From Adenophora triphylla var. japonica (taxonomy: Eukaryota; Streptophyta; Magnoliopsida; Asterales; Campanulaceae): a stretch of 64,000 bases of DNA. This document shows, piece by piece, positions 22,459 through 34,228 of this stretch (the stretch's first letter is position 1; every line of letters begins with the position of its first letter). The DNA is taken from NCBI GenBank assembly GCA_022495995.1, contig JAFEMH010000745.1, positions 157,001 through 221,000 of the forward strand, read 5' to 3'. Position numbers and translations under genes: made by a program. The notes beneath the pieces were generated by a model. The model worked only from the letters and a program-made list of their open reading frames with translations. It was not told the DNA's origin and did no database searches.

Positions 22459-23388
22459 CACTTAAAATGAAGAAATAGAAGTGAGATAGAGAATATGTAG
22501 AGAAAAAGAGAGTTGTAGGTTGTTTGTAAAAATATATCAATATTGAGCTCTATTTATAGATAAAAAAATTAAGAATTTTGATATATTTTTTATTTTATTA
22601 TTTTAAATAATTATATAAAATATACTAGTTTTAAATATATATTTATTTAAATACATGTCACCCAATCATTGGGTGACATAAGTCCAAATTTTGGTGACCC
22701 AACTTGCGGTTGGTTGGCTGCCCAGGTTGAAGAATTTCCATGACTTTTTTTTTATGAAATTGCTTTGTCCTATTCTACGACCCCAAAAGGAAAGTCACTA
22801 ATGGCTCTAGTCTTACTTCCGGCGACCGTCCACCTCCTCAACTCCGGCGACCCTTTCCCTACCCCTCCTGTCAACCCACTCCTCTTCGTGTTAGTAGAAA
22901 ATAAAACTCAAATCCAACTTCAAATTTGCAAAATAGAACTTCAGTTCTCATTTCACATAAACCCCCACTACCTAATTATGAAAAATCGTTACTCAAAATC
23001 AAGATTTTGGGAAAAAAAAATGAAGTAGGTTGGAGATTTGGATAAAAAGTCATAAGTGCAAATGAGATTTAGGGATGATGTTATGAAGGAGATTCAGAGC
23101 GGGAGTGGGGGAGGAGAGTTTGGAGAAGAAGAAGACAAAGTCGCAGAACAATGTGGAGAAGAAAAGAATCCAATGCATGTGATGTTTTTATGTTTGCATG
23201 TGTGTGTGCAGTGTTTGTAGAGAGAAACACAATGACCTGTGATAGAAAGAATCCAATGCATGTGATGTTTTTATGTTTGCATGTGTGTGTGCAGTGTTTG
23301 CAGAGAGAAAGACAATGACATGTGATTGAGATCATTACGGATCCAATGATTGAAAATGATAATAGTTGCATGTGATATTTTCAATAAA

Positions 23389-24283
23389 TTCATACTTATA
23401 GTATATGAAAGTAGGCGAAAACGCCTAGGGTTGTGACACTTCTCATTGCTTTGGGTTTCTCCGGACTCTCAGGCCTCCACGTCAGCTAGATTTTGAAGAG
23501 GTCATGACCTTTGTGATCCTGGTAACCAGTTGTAAGAAATAGGTCATTAGTTAGGTTATATGAATAGATAAAGGTTATATATCAGTGTAATAAAGTAGAG
23601 ATATAAGGATTAATATACTTGGATTCAATATTAGATGAATGTATATTTGACAACTATAAATGTGCAAAATAAATTATGTATATACATTATCCCTTAGACT
23701 TACTAAAGTTACGTAACCGTTAGTAATAAGTGCATTGTACATATTGATCTAATAATTATAGGTACCTTACATATTTACCATTAGAACATAAACAGTATGG
23801 TGATTATATATACTATAATCCACTTTAAAGAAAAGAACTCACTGAGACAAAATAGGTCTTTAAACTAGAGAAGTACAATAAGTAAACATACCTGGTATAG
23901 GCTGGTCATTAAATAGGAGAACCTGAATTGTAGCAGAAACTGAAGAATCAACTTCTGAACAGGCACAACTGCAGGTCTTCTCAACTGAACCAAACTCTTA
24001 ATGATCCATTTCCTTAAATACTCATGCAATAGATAGTTATCAAATGTACAGTGTCAAACACACACCTGCAAAGACTAACACAACTCATGTATTGCTTCAA
24101 TGCTCCCTGGGAACAATTGGTGTCTGTAAATTTCCTTTCAAGAATAGAAATGTCACATTTACATCACAATACTCTTAAGCATTCATGCAGATAAACATAT
24201 TGTAAATATATAATTATTTGTTTCTGACAGAAAGTGAAAACTTACAAATTCATTCTTTTCTCATGCAGCCATAACATCTTCAG
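23389..24283. other. Helitron 5' non-coding region
   Basis: About 900 bp between the 5' terminus and the first RPA-like exon. A small hairpin (ggcg-aaaa-cgcc) lies at about 23413. I see no other feature. Confidence 0.6.
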
Positions 24284-25945
24284 ATGGCTCCACAAATTGT
24301 CCTCATTCGGCAGCTATAAAAAGGTCGTTGTGAAAAGAGATGTCTTATACGTGTATCTCGCATATGGAAGTCCTATAATACGAAGAAGTTTCATGAATTG
24401 ATCAGTATGGATGTGCTAGCTATTGATGAATAGGTAAATATTAAAATTACAATTTATGTTTTTTTTTAAACTGAATGAGCAAGAAATACCCAGTAATAAA
24501 TCTCATTCTAATTGTCATTTTGTTCTCTTACAGGCTGAGCCTATTCATTGTTGCATCAGAAGTAAATTTGTGCCTGATTTTGAAGGCTTATTTAAAGAAG
24601 GATCGTGCTACACTGTTAAGAATTTTACAGTAGAGTACAGTAAACCAGCTTTTCTCATAGTACAACGTGACCTCTGTATTTTGTTTGATGCCTCCACTGT
24701 TGTTGAGGAGATTGTTATGGGTCTTCCTAAGATTCCTAGACATAGTTTTAACGTAATACCGTATGAAAGGCTTTTTGAATCAAGTGATGACAAGAAGAAT
24801 CTATGTGGTAAGTATTTATTGAATGTTGTTCTTTAATCTTTCTTTTTGCTTGAATAACTTTGAAATGTATAATTAACATTATTCTGCATAGATGTCATTG
24901 GATACGTACTTGGTGTGTCGGATATTAGTCATCGCATGAGCAACTTTCAACAGGTTTCTATGCAATATATTGATATTCAAGACTCAAGGTTTGTATTGAT
25001 ACATATTAATTTGCATTTGATTTGACTTTAATTCTAATTTACTAAATCATAGTAAATCTGCAGTGAGAATAAATTGAGAATTACTCTTTGGGGAGATGAG
25101 ATTATTGAAAAGGCTAAGAATGTTGGTAAAAGCATGCAACGTGTGTGGATTATATCCTCAGTTATTGCAAAGGCTGAGTCTAACGGTATGTACACCTAAC
25201 AATTAACTAATGTAACTTTGATTTTCGTAAATTCATCAACAGTAATATAATTCTATATTCTGAAATGTATTTGCTCAGGTAATCTAAGCGTGTTTTCAAG
25301 CAGTGCAACAACCTTTTACAACGACAATGAAATATATGAGATTGATGAATTTATAAAAATGTACGTAATTAAACAATTTGGCCATTCTTAATAGCCCTTT
25401 TTCCCATAAATCACTTTCTACACTTACTCCCTCTAACTGATATAGGCTTGGAACAACTGAAGTTGGTGATGAAATAGGAAACATACCTATGTACCCTACT
25501 TTTATTGCAAAGGAAGAATATGACAAAAACAAAATGCCTATCAGGGATGTGAATGAGCTTCTTTTGCAGTGTGAGAAGATGGGAGGAATTGCTCTAAATA
25601 CAAACAACACTTTATATTTATGTTCACTGCAGTACCTACACACGATTCTGAGTGCGTGAATAATTTATTTTTCTGCAATCCGTTATATGTTTATGCCAGT
25701 GTGTCAACCATTGAAGAAACAAATGGTTGGAAGTACAACTCCTGCACAAGTGTAATTTGTAAGAAAAAAGTTCTACCTAAGGATGGCAAGTTATTATGTA
25801 ATAGATGTAACAAGTATGAAATGTATCCAGTTATAAGGTATTATCCGAATTATTTACATTCATATAATTCCATTATTTCTTGGTTCACGTTATCAGTGTT
25901 TAATTAATTTTTTTTTAATCTTAAGGTATCGGGTGGAGGCGGAAT

Positions 25946-26918
25946 TGTTGGAAAAATGGTGTATTTTGAAGAAAATTAATGGATTAATTTCTAAAGGGTA
26001 ATTTTGTCAAATTACTTAAGTGGTTTAGTGTGTTTGTGAAATAAAATATTTATTTGTCTAAAATGGTTTTTGGATGAAGTAAATATAAATGCTCAAAGGA
26101 TTTGGCCCACTTATTGCTAATAAATTTTGATTTTGTAAATCAAAATTGGTTTTGGATTTTACTGAGGTGCTCGGCCGAGCAGAGTGTTAACTCGGCCGAG
26201 CATAGCATGGCAGTAAGTCCAAAGTTTCTGGAAAGCCATGCTCGGTCGAGGCATATGCTTTGCTCGGCCGAGCAGATCTGGGCAAAGCCTTGCTCGGTCG
26301 AGCAAGGTACATGACTCGGCCGAGCAGGTCCTGGACAGACATTTAATAGCCAAGTATTAAATGTGAAAAACTGAAACGGGAATCATTATGGCTAAGATTT
26401 TCGAGTTAATGGTTGTTTAATTTCGTAATAATTTTGTTTATTACATAATTAACTACTAAATTTCAGTTTTAATCCTTGGTTTTGAATTTGTTTAAATTGT
26501 TGTTTGTCAACAACAATTGATACACTTGGAAAACTTTTGGTAAACACTTTGAGTGAAAAACCTCTGCAGAAACTATCTCTTTCTCCTGCAATCCTCCTCC
26601 ATTCTCTTTGGTTGCATCTTGTCAATCATCATTTGGCCTCTTAGTTTGCATTATAGAAGAAGAGGTGATATTGTTCAAGCATAGTTCAGCTCGCCGGGAA
26701 CTTTAGGTGCAAAGTGCCCCCGGTCCGCACGTTCTATCCTGGGAGACAAGCGATCCAAGCAAACTCAAGCACACTCGGTGAGGGATCGAATATGTCTTAA
26801 GGAGACAGTGGTTTCATTGGGCTCGTGCAGAAATTTCAACAACTTCTCCTTCTGTATTTTCAGTTTTTGTTAATTATATTGTATTTATAATTTCTATAAT
26901 TGTAACACCCTTGTAACA
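25946..26918 (+). repeat. 5' LTR of copia element (973 bp)
   Basis: It pairs with the LTR at 31562-32535. Its U3 holds six CTCGGCCGAG-type palindromes (26170-26324). It ends ...cccttgtaaca. Confidence 0.9.
26170..26324. repeat. CTCGGCCGAG palindrome cluster in copia 5' LTR
   Basis: Four exact copies (26170, 26191, 26263, 26315) and two with one T substitution (26241, 26293), mostly inside the wider form TGCTCGGCCGAGCA. They sit 225-380 bp into the LTR, in U3. Confidence 0.9.
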
Positions 26919-26998
26919 ATCTTAAGACATACTCCTAATCGAGGGAGTCGAACAGATTTTTAAAAACAGAAAATACTAACTAAGTTGTTGTGTTTCAG

Positions 26999-29900
26999 AT
27001 GGCGACTAACAACAATAACGTGGAGACCCAAATTGGATCCCAAATTAGACCTCAAACTAATCCCCAAACTGGAAACGGAAGTGGCTCGACTATTGTTACA
27101 AATGCTCCTACAATCCATATCCCGACACCCCATGCAGAAAAACTCGAGAAGTTTGTTGGCCACGACTTTAAGCGTTGGCAACAAAAGATGCTTTTCTACC
27201 TCACTACCTTGCACTTGGCAAAATATCTGAAAGAGGATATGCTAAAGGTGAGTGAAGGAAAAACCGATGTTACAACCTTGGCTGCGGTTGAAACATGGAA
27301 ACATGGGGAATACTTGTGCAGAAACTATATCCTCAATTCGCTTTCAGATTCTCTTTACAATGTGTTCAATGAAAAGAAATCTGCAAAGGAATTGTGGGGG
27401 TCGTTGGACCACAAATATAAGATTGAGGATGCGGGAACAAAGAATTTCATTATTGCCCGTTTCCTTGATTTTAAGATGGTGGACAGCAAAAGTGTGAAAT
27501 CTCAAGTTGATGAGTTTCAAACTATTTTGCACGAGATTCATGCCGAGGGTATGATCATAAGTGAAAGCTTCCAAGTGGCTGCAATCATTGAAAAATTGCC
27601 TCCATATTTGAATGATTTCAAGAACTACCTTAAGCATAAGCGAAAGGAAATGGATGTGAAAGGAATAATCCTTCGGTTGAGTATTGAAGAGAACAATAGA
27701 GTCGCTGAAAACAAGTTTGTTTCTAGTGTGGCTAAGGCCAATGTGGTGGAGCATGGTCAAAGCTCAAAAGGCAAAAGAGTTGGGAAGGGAAAAGGGAAGG
27801 TTGTGACAACTTCCAAGCATTCCCACTTGGGACCAAAAGGTGGTGTTTCCAAGAAGAAGTTCTTAGGAACTTGTTATAATTGTGGCGGTGAAGGTCACAA
27901 GGCTCATGCTTGCAAGTTGCCAAAGAAGGCTCGTGAGGCAAACATGGTGGAAGGCATTGCTAGAGACGTGTCCGAGATACACCTCGCAGCTGTGATTTCC
28001 GAGGTGAATTTGGTGGGATCAAACCCAAATCAATGGTGGATTGACACCGGTGCTACTAGACATGTGTGCTCCAATAGAGACATGTTTAGTACTTTTGTTG
28101 CTAAGGAAGGCGAGAAGCTATTCATGGGGAATTCAGCCACCTCCGAGATCAAAGGAGAAGGAAAAGTGGTTTTGAAGATGACATCCGGGAAGGAGTTGAC
28201 TCTCAACAACGTGCTTTATGTGCCCGATATCCGGAAGAACTTGGTGTCCGGATCGCTTTTGATAAAGCATGGATTTTGTATTATGTTTGAGTCAAATGTA
28301 GTCACTTTGTCTAAGAGTGGAATGTTTGTGGGTAAAGGCTATGTCAATGATGGACTATTTAAGTTAAGTGTAATGGTTGTTAAATCTAAAGCTAATGATA
28401 TGAATATCTCTTCCGGTTACTTGCTTGAGTCATCTAATTTGTGGCATGGTAGACTTGGTCATGTTAATTTTGATTCTATACGTCGTTTGACAAAAGCAAA
28501 TTCTATTCCAAAGTTTAAAGTTGATTGTAAACAAAAATGTGAAATTTGTGTAGAAGCAAAATTAACAAGAAAGTCATTCCCTTCGGTTGAAATACATAGT
28601 GAACCACTTGAATTGGTTCACACGGACTTATGTGACTTTAAATCAACACAATCACGGGGCGGCAATAAGTACTTCATGACTTTTGCAGATGATGGCACAA
28701 AGTATTGCTATGTGTATCTTCTAAAAAGTAAAGATGAAGCTATAGAGAAGTTTACTCTATATAAAAATGAAGTTGAGAATCAATTAAATCGGAAAATTAA
28801 GGTGCTAAAAAGTGATAAAGGAGGTGAATATGAATCTCCATTTGAAGCAATTTGTGATCAAAGTGGAATTAAACATATAACCTCGGCACCTTATACACCC
28901 CAACAAAACGATGTTGCCGAAAGGAAAAATCGGACATTGAAAGAAATGATGAATGCCATGTTATTGAGTTTGGGATTATCGGATAACATGTGGGGGGAAG
29001 CCGTGTTGTCAGCTAACTACGTGTTAAACAAAATACCCCGAAAGAAACAAGACAAAACTCCTTATGAACTATGGCATGGAAAAATGCCAAGTTATAAACA
29101 CTTGAGAGTGTGGGGGTGTCTTGCAAAGGTAGCCATACCTCCTCCTAAAAAGGTGAAAATTGGACCTAAAACTGTTGATTGCATATTTATTGGATATGCA
29201 CATAACAGTAGTGCTTATAGATTTCTTGTGTATGAGTCAAAAATTGATGCTATACACAAAAATACTATAATGGAATCTGTGAACGTATCTTTCTTTGAGA
29301 ATATATTCCCGTGTAAGTCAAGAAATGAGGCAAGCTCATTGACTAGGGTTATAGATTCAATAGAAGAAGAACACGTTCAAGATAAAAGTGAAGAAGAAGA
29401 GGTAGAACCTCGACGGAGCAAAAGAGATAGGATTGAAAAATCCTTTGGTCCGGACTTTCTAACCTATATGGTAGAAAGCGAACCACAAAGTTACAAAGAA
29501 GCTGTTAGCTCTTCGGAAGGACCTTTGTGGAAGGAAGCAATTAAATGTGAAATTGATTCCATTTTGCAAAATCACACATGGGAACTAGTGGACCTTCCTC
29601 CGGGAAGTAAACCACTAGGATATAGGTGGATTTTCAAAAGGAAAATGAAGGCGGACAGAACAATTGATAAGTACAAGGCCCGACTTGTAATTAAAGGTTA
29701 CAGACAAAAAGAAGGCCTAGACTATTTTGACACATATTCTTCCGTCACGAGAATAACGTCAATAAGAGTTGTACTTGCAATTGCCGCATTGAGAAATCTT
29801 GAAATACATCAAATGAATGTAAAAACAGCCTTTCTAAATGGAGATTTAGAAGAGGAAATATACATGGAACAACCCGAGGGGTTTGTTGCGCGTGGACAAG

Positions 29901-31048
29901 AAAAGAAGGTGTGCAAATTATTAAAGTCATTATATGGCTTAAAACAAGCACCAAAACAATGGCATCAGAAATTTGATAATGCTATGATGCAAAGTGGATT
30001 TAAAATAAATGAGTGTGACAAATGTGTCTATACTAAAACCACGGAAAATGGCTATGTCATTTTGTGTCTTTATGTAGACGACATACTTATCATAGGGAGT
30101 TGTGATAAGATGATCAAATCCACGAAAGACGTGTTAAATTCGAAGTATGACATGAAAGATATGGGAATTGCGGACGTAATCCTTGGAGTTAAAATTTCTA
30201 GAATATCCAACGGACGTGTGTTAAGTCAATCTCATTATGTGGATAAAATTCTTGAGAAATTTAGCAAGGATGACAATGGAATGGCGAGTACTCCAATTGA
30301 CCCAAATCTTCATCTCTTAAAGAATAGAGATGAACCGGTGTCTCAATTAGAGTATTCGAGAATCATCGAAAGTCTAATGTACTTGATGAGTTGTACTAGG
30401 CCGGATATTGCTTATACCGTTAGCAAGTTAAGTCGGTATACAAGTAATCCTGGAACAAATCATTGGAAGGGTATAGTAAGAGTACTAAGGTACTTAAGAT
30501 GTACTCGTGATTTTGGATTACATTACACTAGACATCCAGCTGTGATAGAAGGATATAGTGATGCTAATTGGATATCGGATATCAAAGACTCAAGGTCTAC
30601 AAGTGGATATTTATTCACATTAGCAAAAGTGCCTATATCATGGTAATCTTCTAAGCAAACTGTTATAGCCAGATCAACCATGGAATCTGAGTTTATAGCA
30701 CTAGATAAATGTGGTGAAGAAGCCGAATGGCTACGCCAATATCTAGAAGATATTCCAAGATGGGAAAAGCCCGTGCCCGCAATTAGTATACATTGCGATA
30801 GCTAATCTGCGATTGGAAGGGCACAAAGTCATATGTATAATGGTAAGTCTAGACATATACGTCGAAGACATAATACCATTAAACAACTACTTGCAACTGG
30901 CACCATATCTATTGACTATGTAAGGTCAAAAGATAATTTGGCGGATCCGCTAACCAAAGGGTTAAGTAAAGAGATAGTTGCAAGGTTGACATTGGGAATG
31001 GGATTAAAGCCTCTTGAGAAGTTAAACACAGCAGAAAACCCAACCTAG
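26999..31048 (+). pseudogene. Ty1-copia gag-pol polyprotein (inactive)
   Basis: It starts at ATG 26999 (MATNNNNVET), with an open frame of about 1215 codons. Domains in order: UBN2-type gag (about 30-250), CCHC knuckle (CYNCGGEGHKAHAC), protease (WWIDTGATRHVC), pre-integrase (LWHGRLGHVNF), integrase (HTDLCDF, LKSDKGGEYES, SAPYTPQQNDVAERKN), RT (RWIFKRKMKADRTIDKYKAR, LYVDDILII) and RNase H. Several defects are visible. RT motif A reads HQMNVKTAFLNG, where the family has catalytic Asp (MDVKTAFL). TAA interrupts at 30644 (ISW-stop-SSKQTVIARS) and again at about 30803 (HCDS-stop-SAIG), both in the RNase H. The rest stays in frame to TAG at 31048. Confidence 0.92.
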
Positions 31049-31561
31049 CTGACTGGAGATCCCAAGATCTAGGTTCAAAGGGACAACCTAACTATTAAAA
31101 GACTTGTAGCGTCACTGTGGGGGTCAACCCTATATTCATTCCTTAAAGTGACATCCCGAGATGAATGAGGTTAAGCATATGGCTTTTAATGATTCTTATG
31201 TGAAGTAAAATGGGTTACTTAAAAGAATCACCTATGTGAGAAAGAAGTAGAGGCCGCTTCGAGGAGAATTGTGTGAGGCTCAATTCTTAGACCTTCTCAC
31301 GTAACTGTGCATTGTGATCCAGGGCCATGAATGGACACAGCTATGAGAGTTGAATTGTGTTAGGGAGATACCTGTGTAAAGTATATGATCGGCTACACAA
31401 AAAGCTAGCAGTTCAAGGACATCGCGTCTACTGATTAACGAGTAGAGTAAATATGCTTTTACAAGGGAAGGTTCAAAGGGCAAACCCCTACCTATCTTAT
31501 GCAGGTTTTTGACTGCCGGACTTTATCACCTATCCTCATAAATTTCCTTCATGTGGGGAAT

Positions 31562-32535
31562 TGTTGGAAAAATAGTGTGTTTTGAAGGAAATTAATAGAT
31601 TAATTTCTAAAGGGTAATTTTGTCAAATTACTTAAGTGGTTTAGTGTGTTTGTGAAATAAAATATTTATTTGTCTAAAATGGTTTTTGGATGAAGTAAAT
31701 ATAAATGCTCAAAGGATTTGGCCCACTTATTGCTAATAAATTTTGATTTTGTAAATCAAAATTGGTTTTGGATTTTACTGAGGTACTCGGCCGAGCAGAG
31801 TTTTAACTCGGCCGAGCATAGCATGGCAGTAAGTCCAAAGTTTCTGGAAATCCATGCTCGGTCGAGGCATATGCTTTGCTCGGCCGAGCAGATCTGGGCA
31901 AAGAGTTGCTCGGCCGAGCAAGGTACATGACTCGGCCGAGCAGGTCCTGGGCAGACATTTAACAGCCAAGTATTAAATGTGAAAAAATGAAACGGAAATC
32001 ATTATTGCTAAGATTTTTGAGTTAATGGTTGTTTAATTTCGTAATAATTTTGTTTATTACATAATTAACTACTAAATTTCAGTTTTAATCCTTGGTTTTG
32101 AATTTGTTTAAATTGTTGTTTGTCAACAACAATTGATACACTTGGAAAACTTTTGGCAAACCCTTCGAGTGAAAAACCTCTGCAGAAACTATCTCTTTCT
32201 CCTGCAATCTTCCTCCATTCTCTTTGGTTGCATCTTGTCAATCATCATTTGGCCTCTTAGTTTGCATTATAGAAGAAGAGGTGATATTGTTCAAGCATAG
32301 TTATTTCACGTAGGGAACTTTAGGTGCAAAGTGTCCCCGGTCCGCACGTTCTATCCTGGGAGACAAGCGATCCAAGCAAACTCAAGCACACTCGGTGAGG
32401 GATCGAATATGTCTTAAGGAGACAGTGGTTTCATTGGGCTCATGCAGAAATTTCAACAACTTCTCCTTCTGTATTTTCAGTTTTTGTTAATTATATTGTA
32501 TTTATAATTTATGTAATTGTAACACCCTTGTAAAA
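31562..32535 (+). repeat. 3' LTR of copia element (974 bp)
   Basis: It is nearly identical to the 5' LTR with scattered substitutions, so the insertion is neither brand new nor ancient. Confidence 0.9.
31786..31940. repeat. CTCGGCCGAG palindrome cluster in copia 3' LTR
   Basis: Five exact copies (31786, 31807, 31879, 31909, 31931) and one variant (31857). Position 31909 is exact here but CTCGGTCGAG in the 5' LTR. Confidence 0.9.
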
Positions 32536-33349
32536 AGAATTACGTGATGAGACTGACTCCTTGAAATGTGTTATGTTTGATAATAGCATTGAGAAGCTAA
32601 TAAACATAAAGGCCGTGGATTTGGCACAGATAGTAGATGAGGTTACCCTGAATAATTTTCAACATAATCTATGTTTGAATTGTGTTTTTATTCTATAAAA
32701 CTAATTTCTTAATAAATCTAAATGTAGGAAGGGTATGCAGAACCATTGCCTAGACAGCTGCGTAAAATACTTGGTAAATGTAATGTATTCCAGCTTGAGT
32801 TTAATGAGCGCAGCAGAGGCACCAACTATGAGAGTTTCACAGTGAAAAGAGTTTTGTTTGAAAGTGATATCCGTGCTCCAAACGCTGATGAGGTAATACT
32901 AGGTTGCTTCGCAAGGAAATTTTGCTCTTAGTATGTTATAAAATATAATGAATATATTAAAATCATTCTTATTTTTTGATTTCAGGAATGTAATATTGTT
33001 ACTCAACCCAATACAGTTGACATTTCTGTTAAAACACCATCTGTTGCTGAGAAAAGGAATAATCTGAAGATAAGGTCCGCTTTTCTAATTGAAATTTAAT
33101 TACTGAATTCATTTTCTGGAAAAAGAATGTTCTGAAAATAAAATTTACTTTTCTAATTGAAATGTAACAGCTGCATGTTTTTTTAGAAAAAAATATAACT
33201 CTTTCTCTTCTTATATATATTCTGATTCGTTTCATTACAACTTTAGTGAGAACACCTCTGGGCGAGTTGCAGACACGCATGAAGCGGAGAATGTCAAAGG
33301 AAAAGAAGTATCTCTAGCCAAGAAAGCAAGGAGAGGACTAGGGCTTTAA

Positions 33350-34228
33350 AGTTTAAATATTCGAGACTTCTTTTAAATATTTTCCTCTAAATTGTCATGT
33401 AATGAAGCCGTATTTTGGCTAAGAATGTTTGAATGGTTTAGGTTAAGTTGTGAACGGATATAATGGTTTAATGCTCTTTTGTTAATTAGTTTTTGCAAAA
33501 ACGTTTCTTGCTAAAGTTCCCTGTAATGAATCCATGTTTTGTCTTAGATTATTTATAATTTTCTTTAAGTATTTCATGGACAAAGTTATTTTTTTCTATG
33601 TTGACAAGTAGCTTAATGTTATATGAATGGACTTTTAAAATGTGTTTGATTATTTGAGGGAAAAAGAAAAAGGACATTCCCTGTACTACTGACTGTTTTA
33701 AGGGTAGAAAAATACAAATTGGCCGTTAACATTTACTCGAGATTTTTCTGTGTTGAATATTTTTTTCTTAAAAGTATTTATTGAGCTGTGGAAGACGATG
33801 GGAAGTGTATAATAAGAGAGAGAAAAACTGTGTGCTTAACTAATTTCAAGGGACTTCTCGATCGAATTCTCCTTTTCAATTGTACAATAAGGAAAATGAG
33901 CCAGATGAAATTGGCTCATAGATTTGGGATTTAAAAAATACCAAAGGTTAAGATAGAAAATTTTTGCAGGAAAATGTTCTAAGATGAAAAACTTGAGTAT
34001 GAGCAAGATCTTATGCATTCAGAAGATGAAGTGAAACCCTTTTGCATTCAGAATTATTATTTAATTCATGTGATGGTTAAGTTCACAATGCCTTTTTGTA
34101 TATACACTGACTTTTTTAATTTTATATATGCATGTATCTCAAAGCAATTGAGTTTATGAATTTAAAATTACATTTCAATTAGGAGGTGGATACTCTTTTC
34201 TGTTTCATCTTCAGCAGAACCAACTCAA
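33350..34228. other. Helitron spacer between RPA-like and Rep genes
   Basis: AT-rich, with no gene or repeat that I can support. It should hold the RPA terminator and any promoter of the Rep gene. Confidence 0.5.

Larger units (their letters stand above)
14983..23388 (-). repeat. Tandem array of PIF/Harbinger ORF1-type units, left part
   Basis: Units of about 2.1 kb repeat head to tail. Each holds a minus-strand Myb/NAM-associated gene, its AT-rich 5' region with a near-palindrome (TGTCACCCAAtcaTTGGGTGACA), and a shared flank including an 83-bp tandem duplication. Right ends resemble a Harbinger terminus (GGCTCTAGTC followed by TTA) at 16436, 19360, 21468 and 22812. The first unit is truncated at 14983. 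The third (ending 22812) has an internal deletion. The next unit is split by the Helitron. No DDE transposase gene is visible, and the left TIR is not recognised. The superfamily call rests on the gene type and on the related MITE at 49385-49761. Confidence 0.7.
25946..32535 (+). mobile_element. Ty1-copia retrotransposon inside the Helitron RPA exon
   Basis: LTRs lie at 25946-26918 and 31562-32535. Both start TGTTGGAAAAAT and end TTGTAA(C/A)A. Flanks are ggaat (25941-25945) and agaat (32536-32540), one mismatch. Excising the element and one flank restores an open RPA reading frame, which confirms the boundaries. A purine tract (catgtggggaat) precedes the 3' LTR. I could not recognise a standard primer-binding site after the 5' LTR. 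Confidence 0.93.
24284..33349 (+). pseudogene. Helitron RPA1-like single-strand DNA-binding protein
   Basis: Exons by splice consensus: about 24284-24432, 24534-24807 (DUF223/OB-fold-like: EGLFKEGSCYTVKNFTVEY), 24892-24988, 25064-25184, 25280-25358, 25446-25840, 25926-25945 continued at 32541-32641, 32728-32893, 32987-33076 and 33247-33349. A zinc-finger-like region (NSCTSVICKKK, LLCNRCNKYEM) precedes RYRVEAELRDETDSLKCVMFD, the RPA C-terminal pattern. The gene ends KKARRGLGL-TAA. Stops occur in exon 1 (24317, 24430), and the exon at 25446 needs a frameshift near 25570. The copia element splits the exon codon for L in AEL. RPA-like genes are usual companions of RepHel in plant Helitrons and presumably coat single-stranded intermediates. 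Confidence 0.8.

Noticed and set aside
25946..26918. Primer-binding site after the copia 5' LTR
   Set aside because: The sequence after ...ttgtaaca does not match the usual TGGTATCAGAGC and I could not assign another tRNA.
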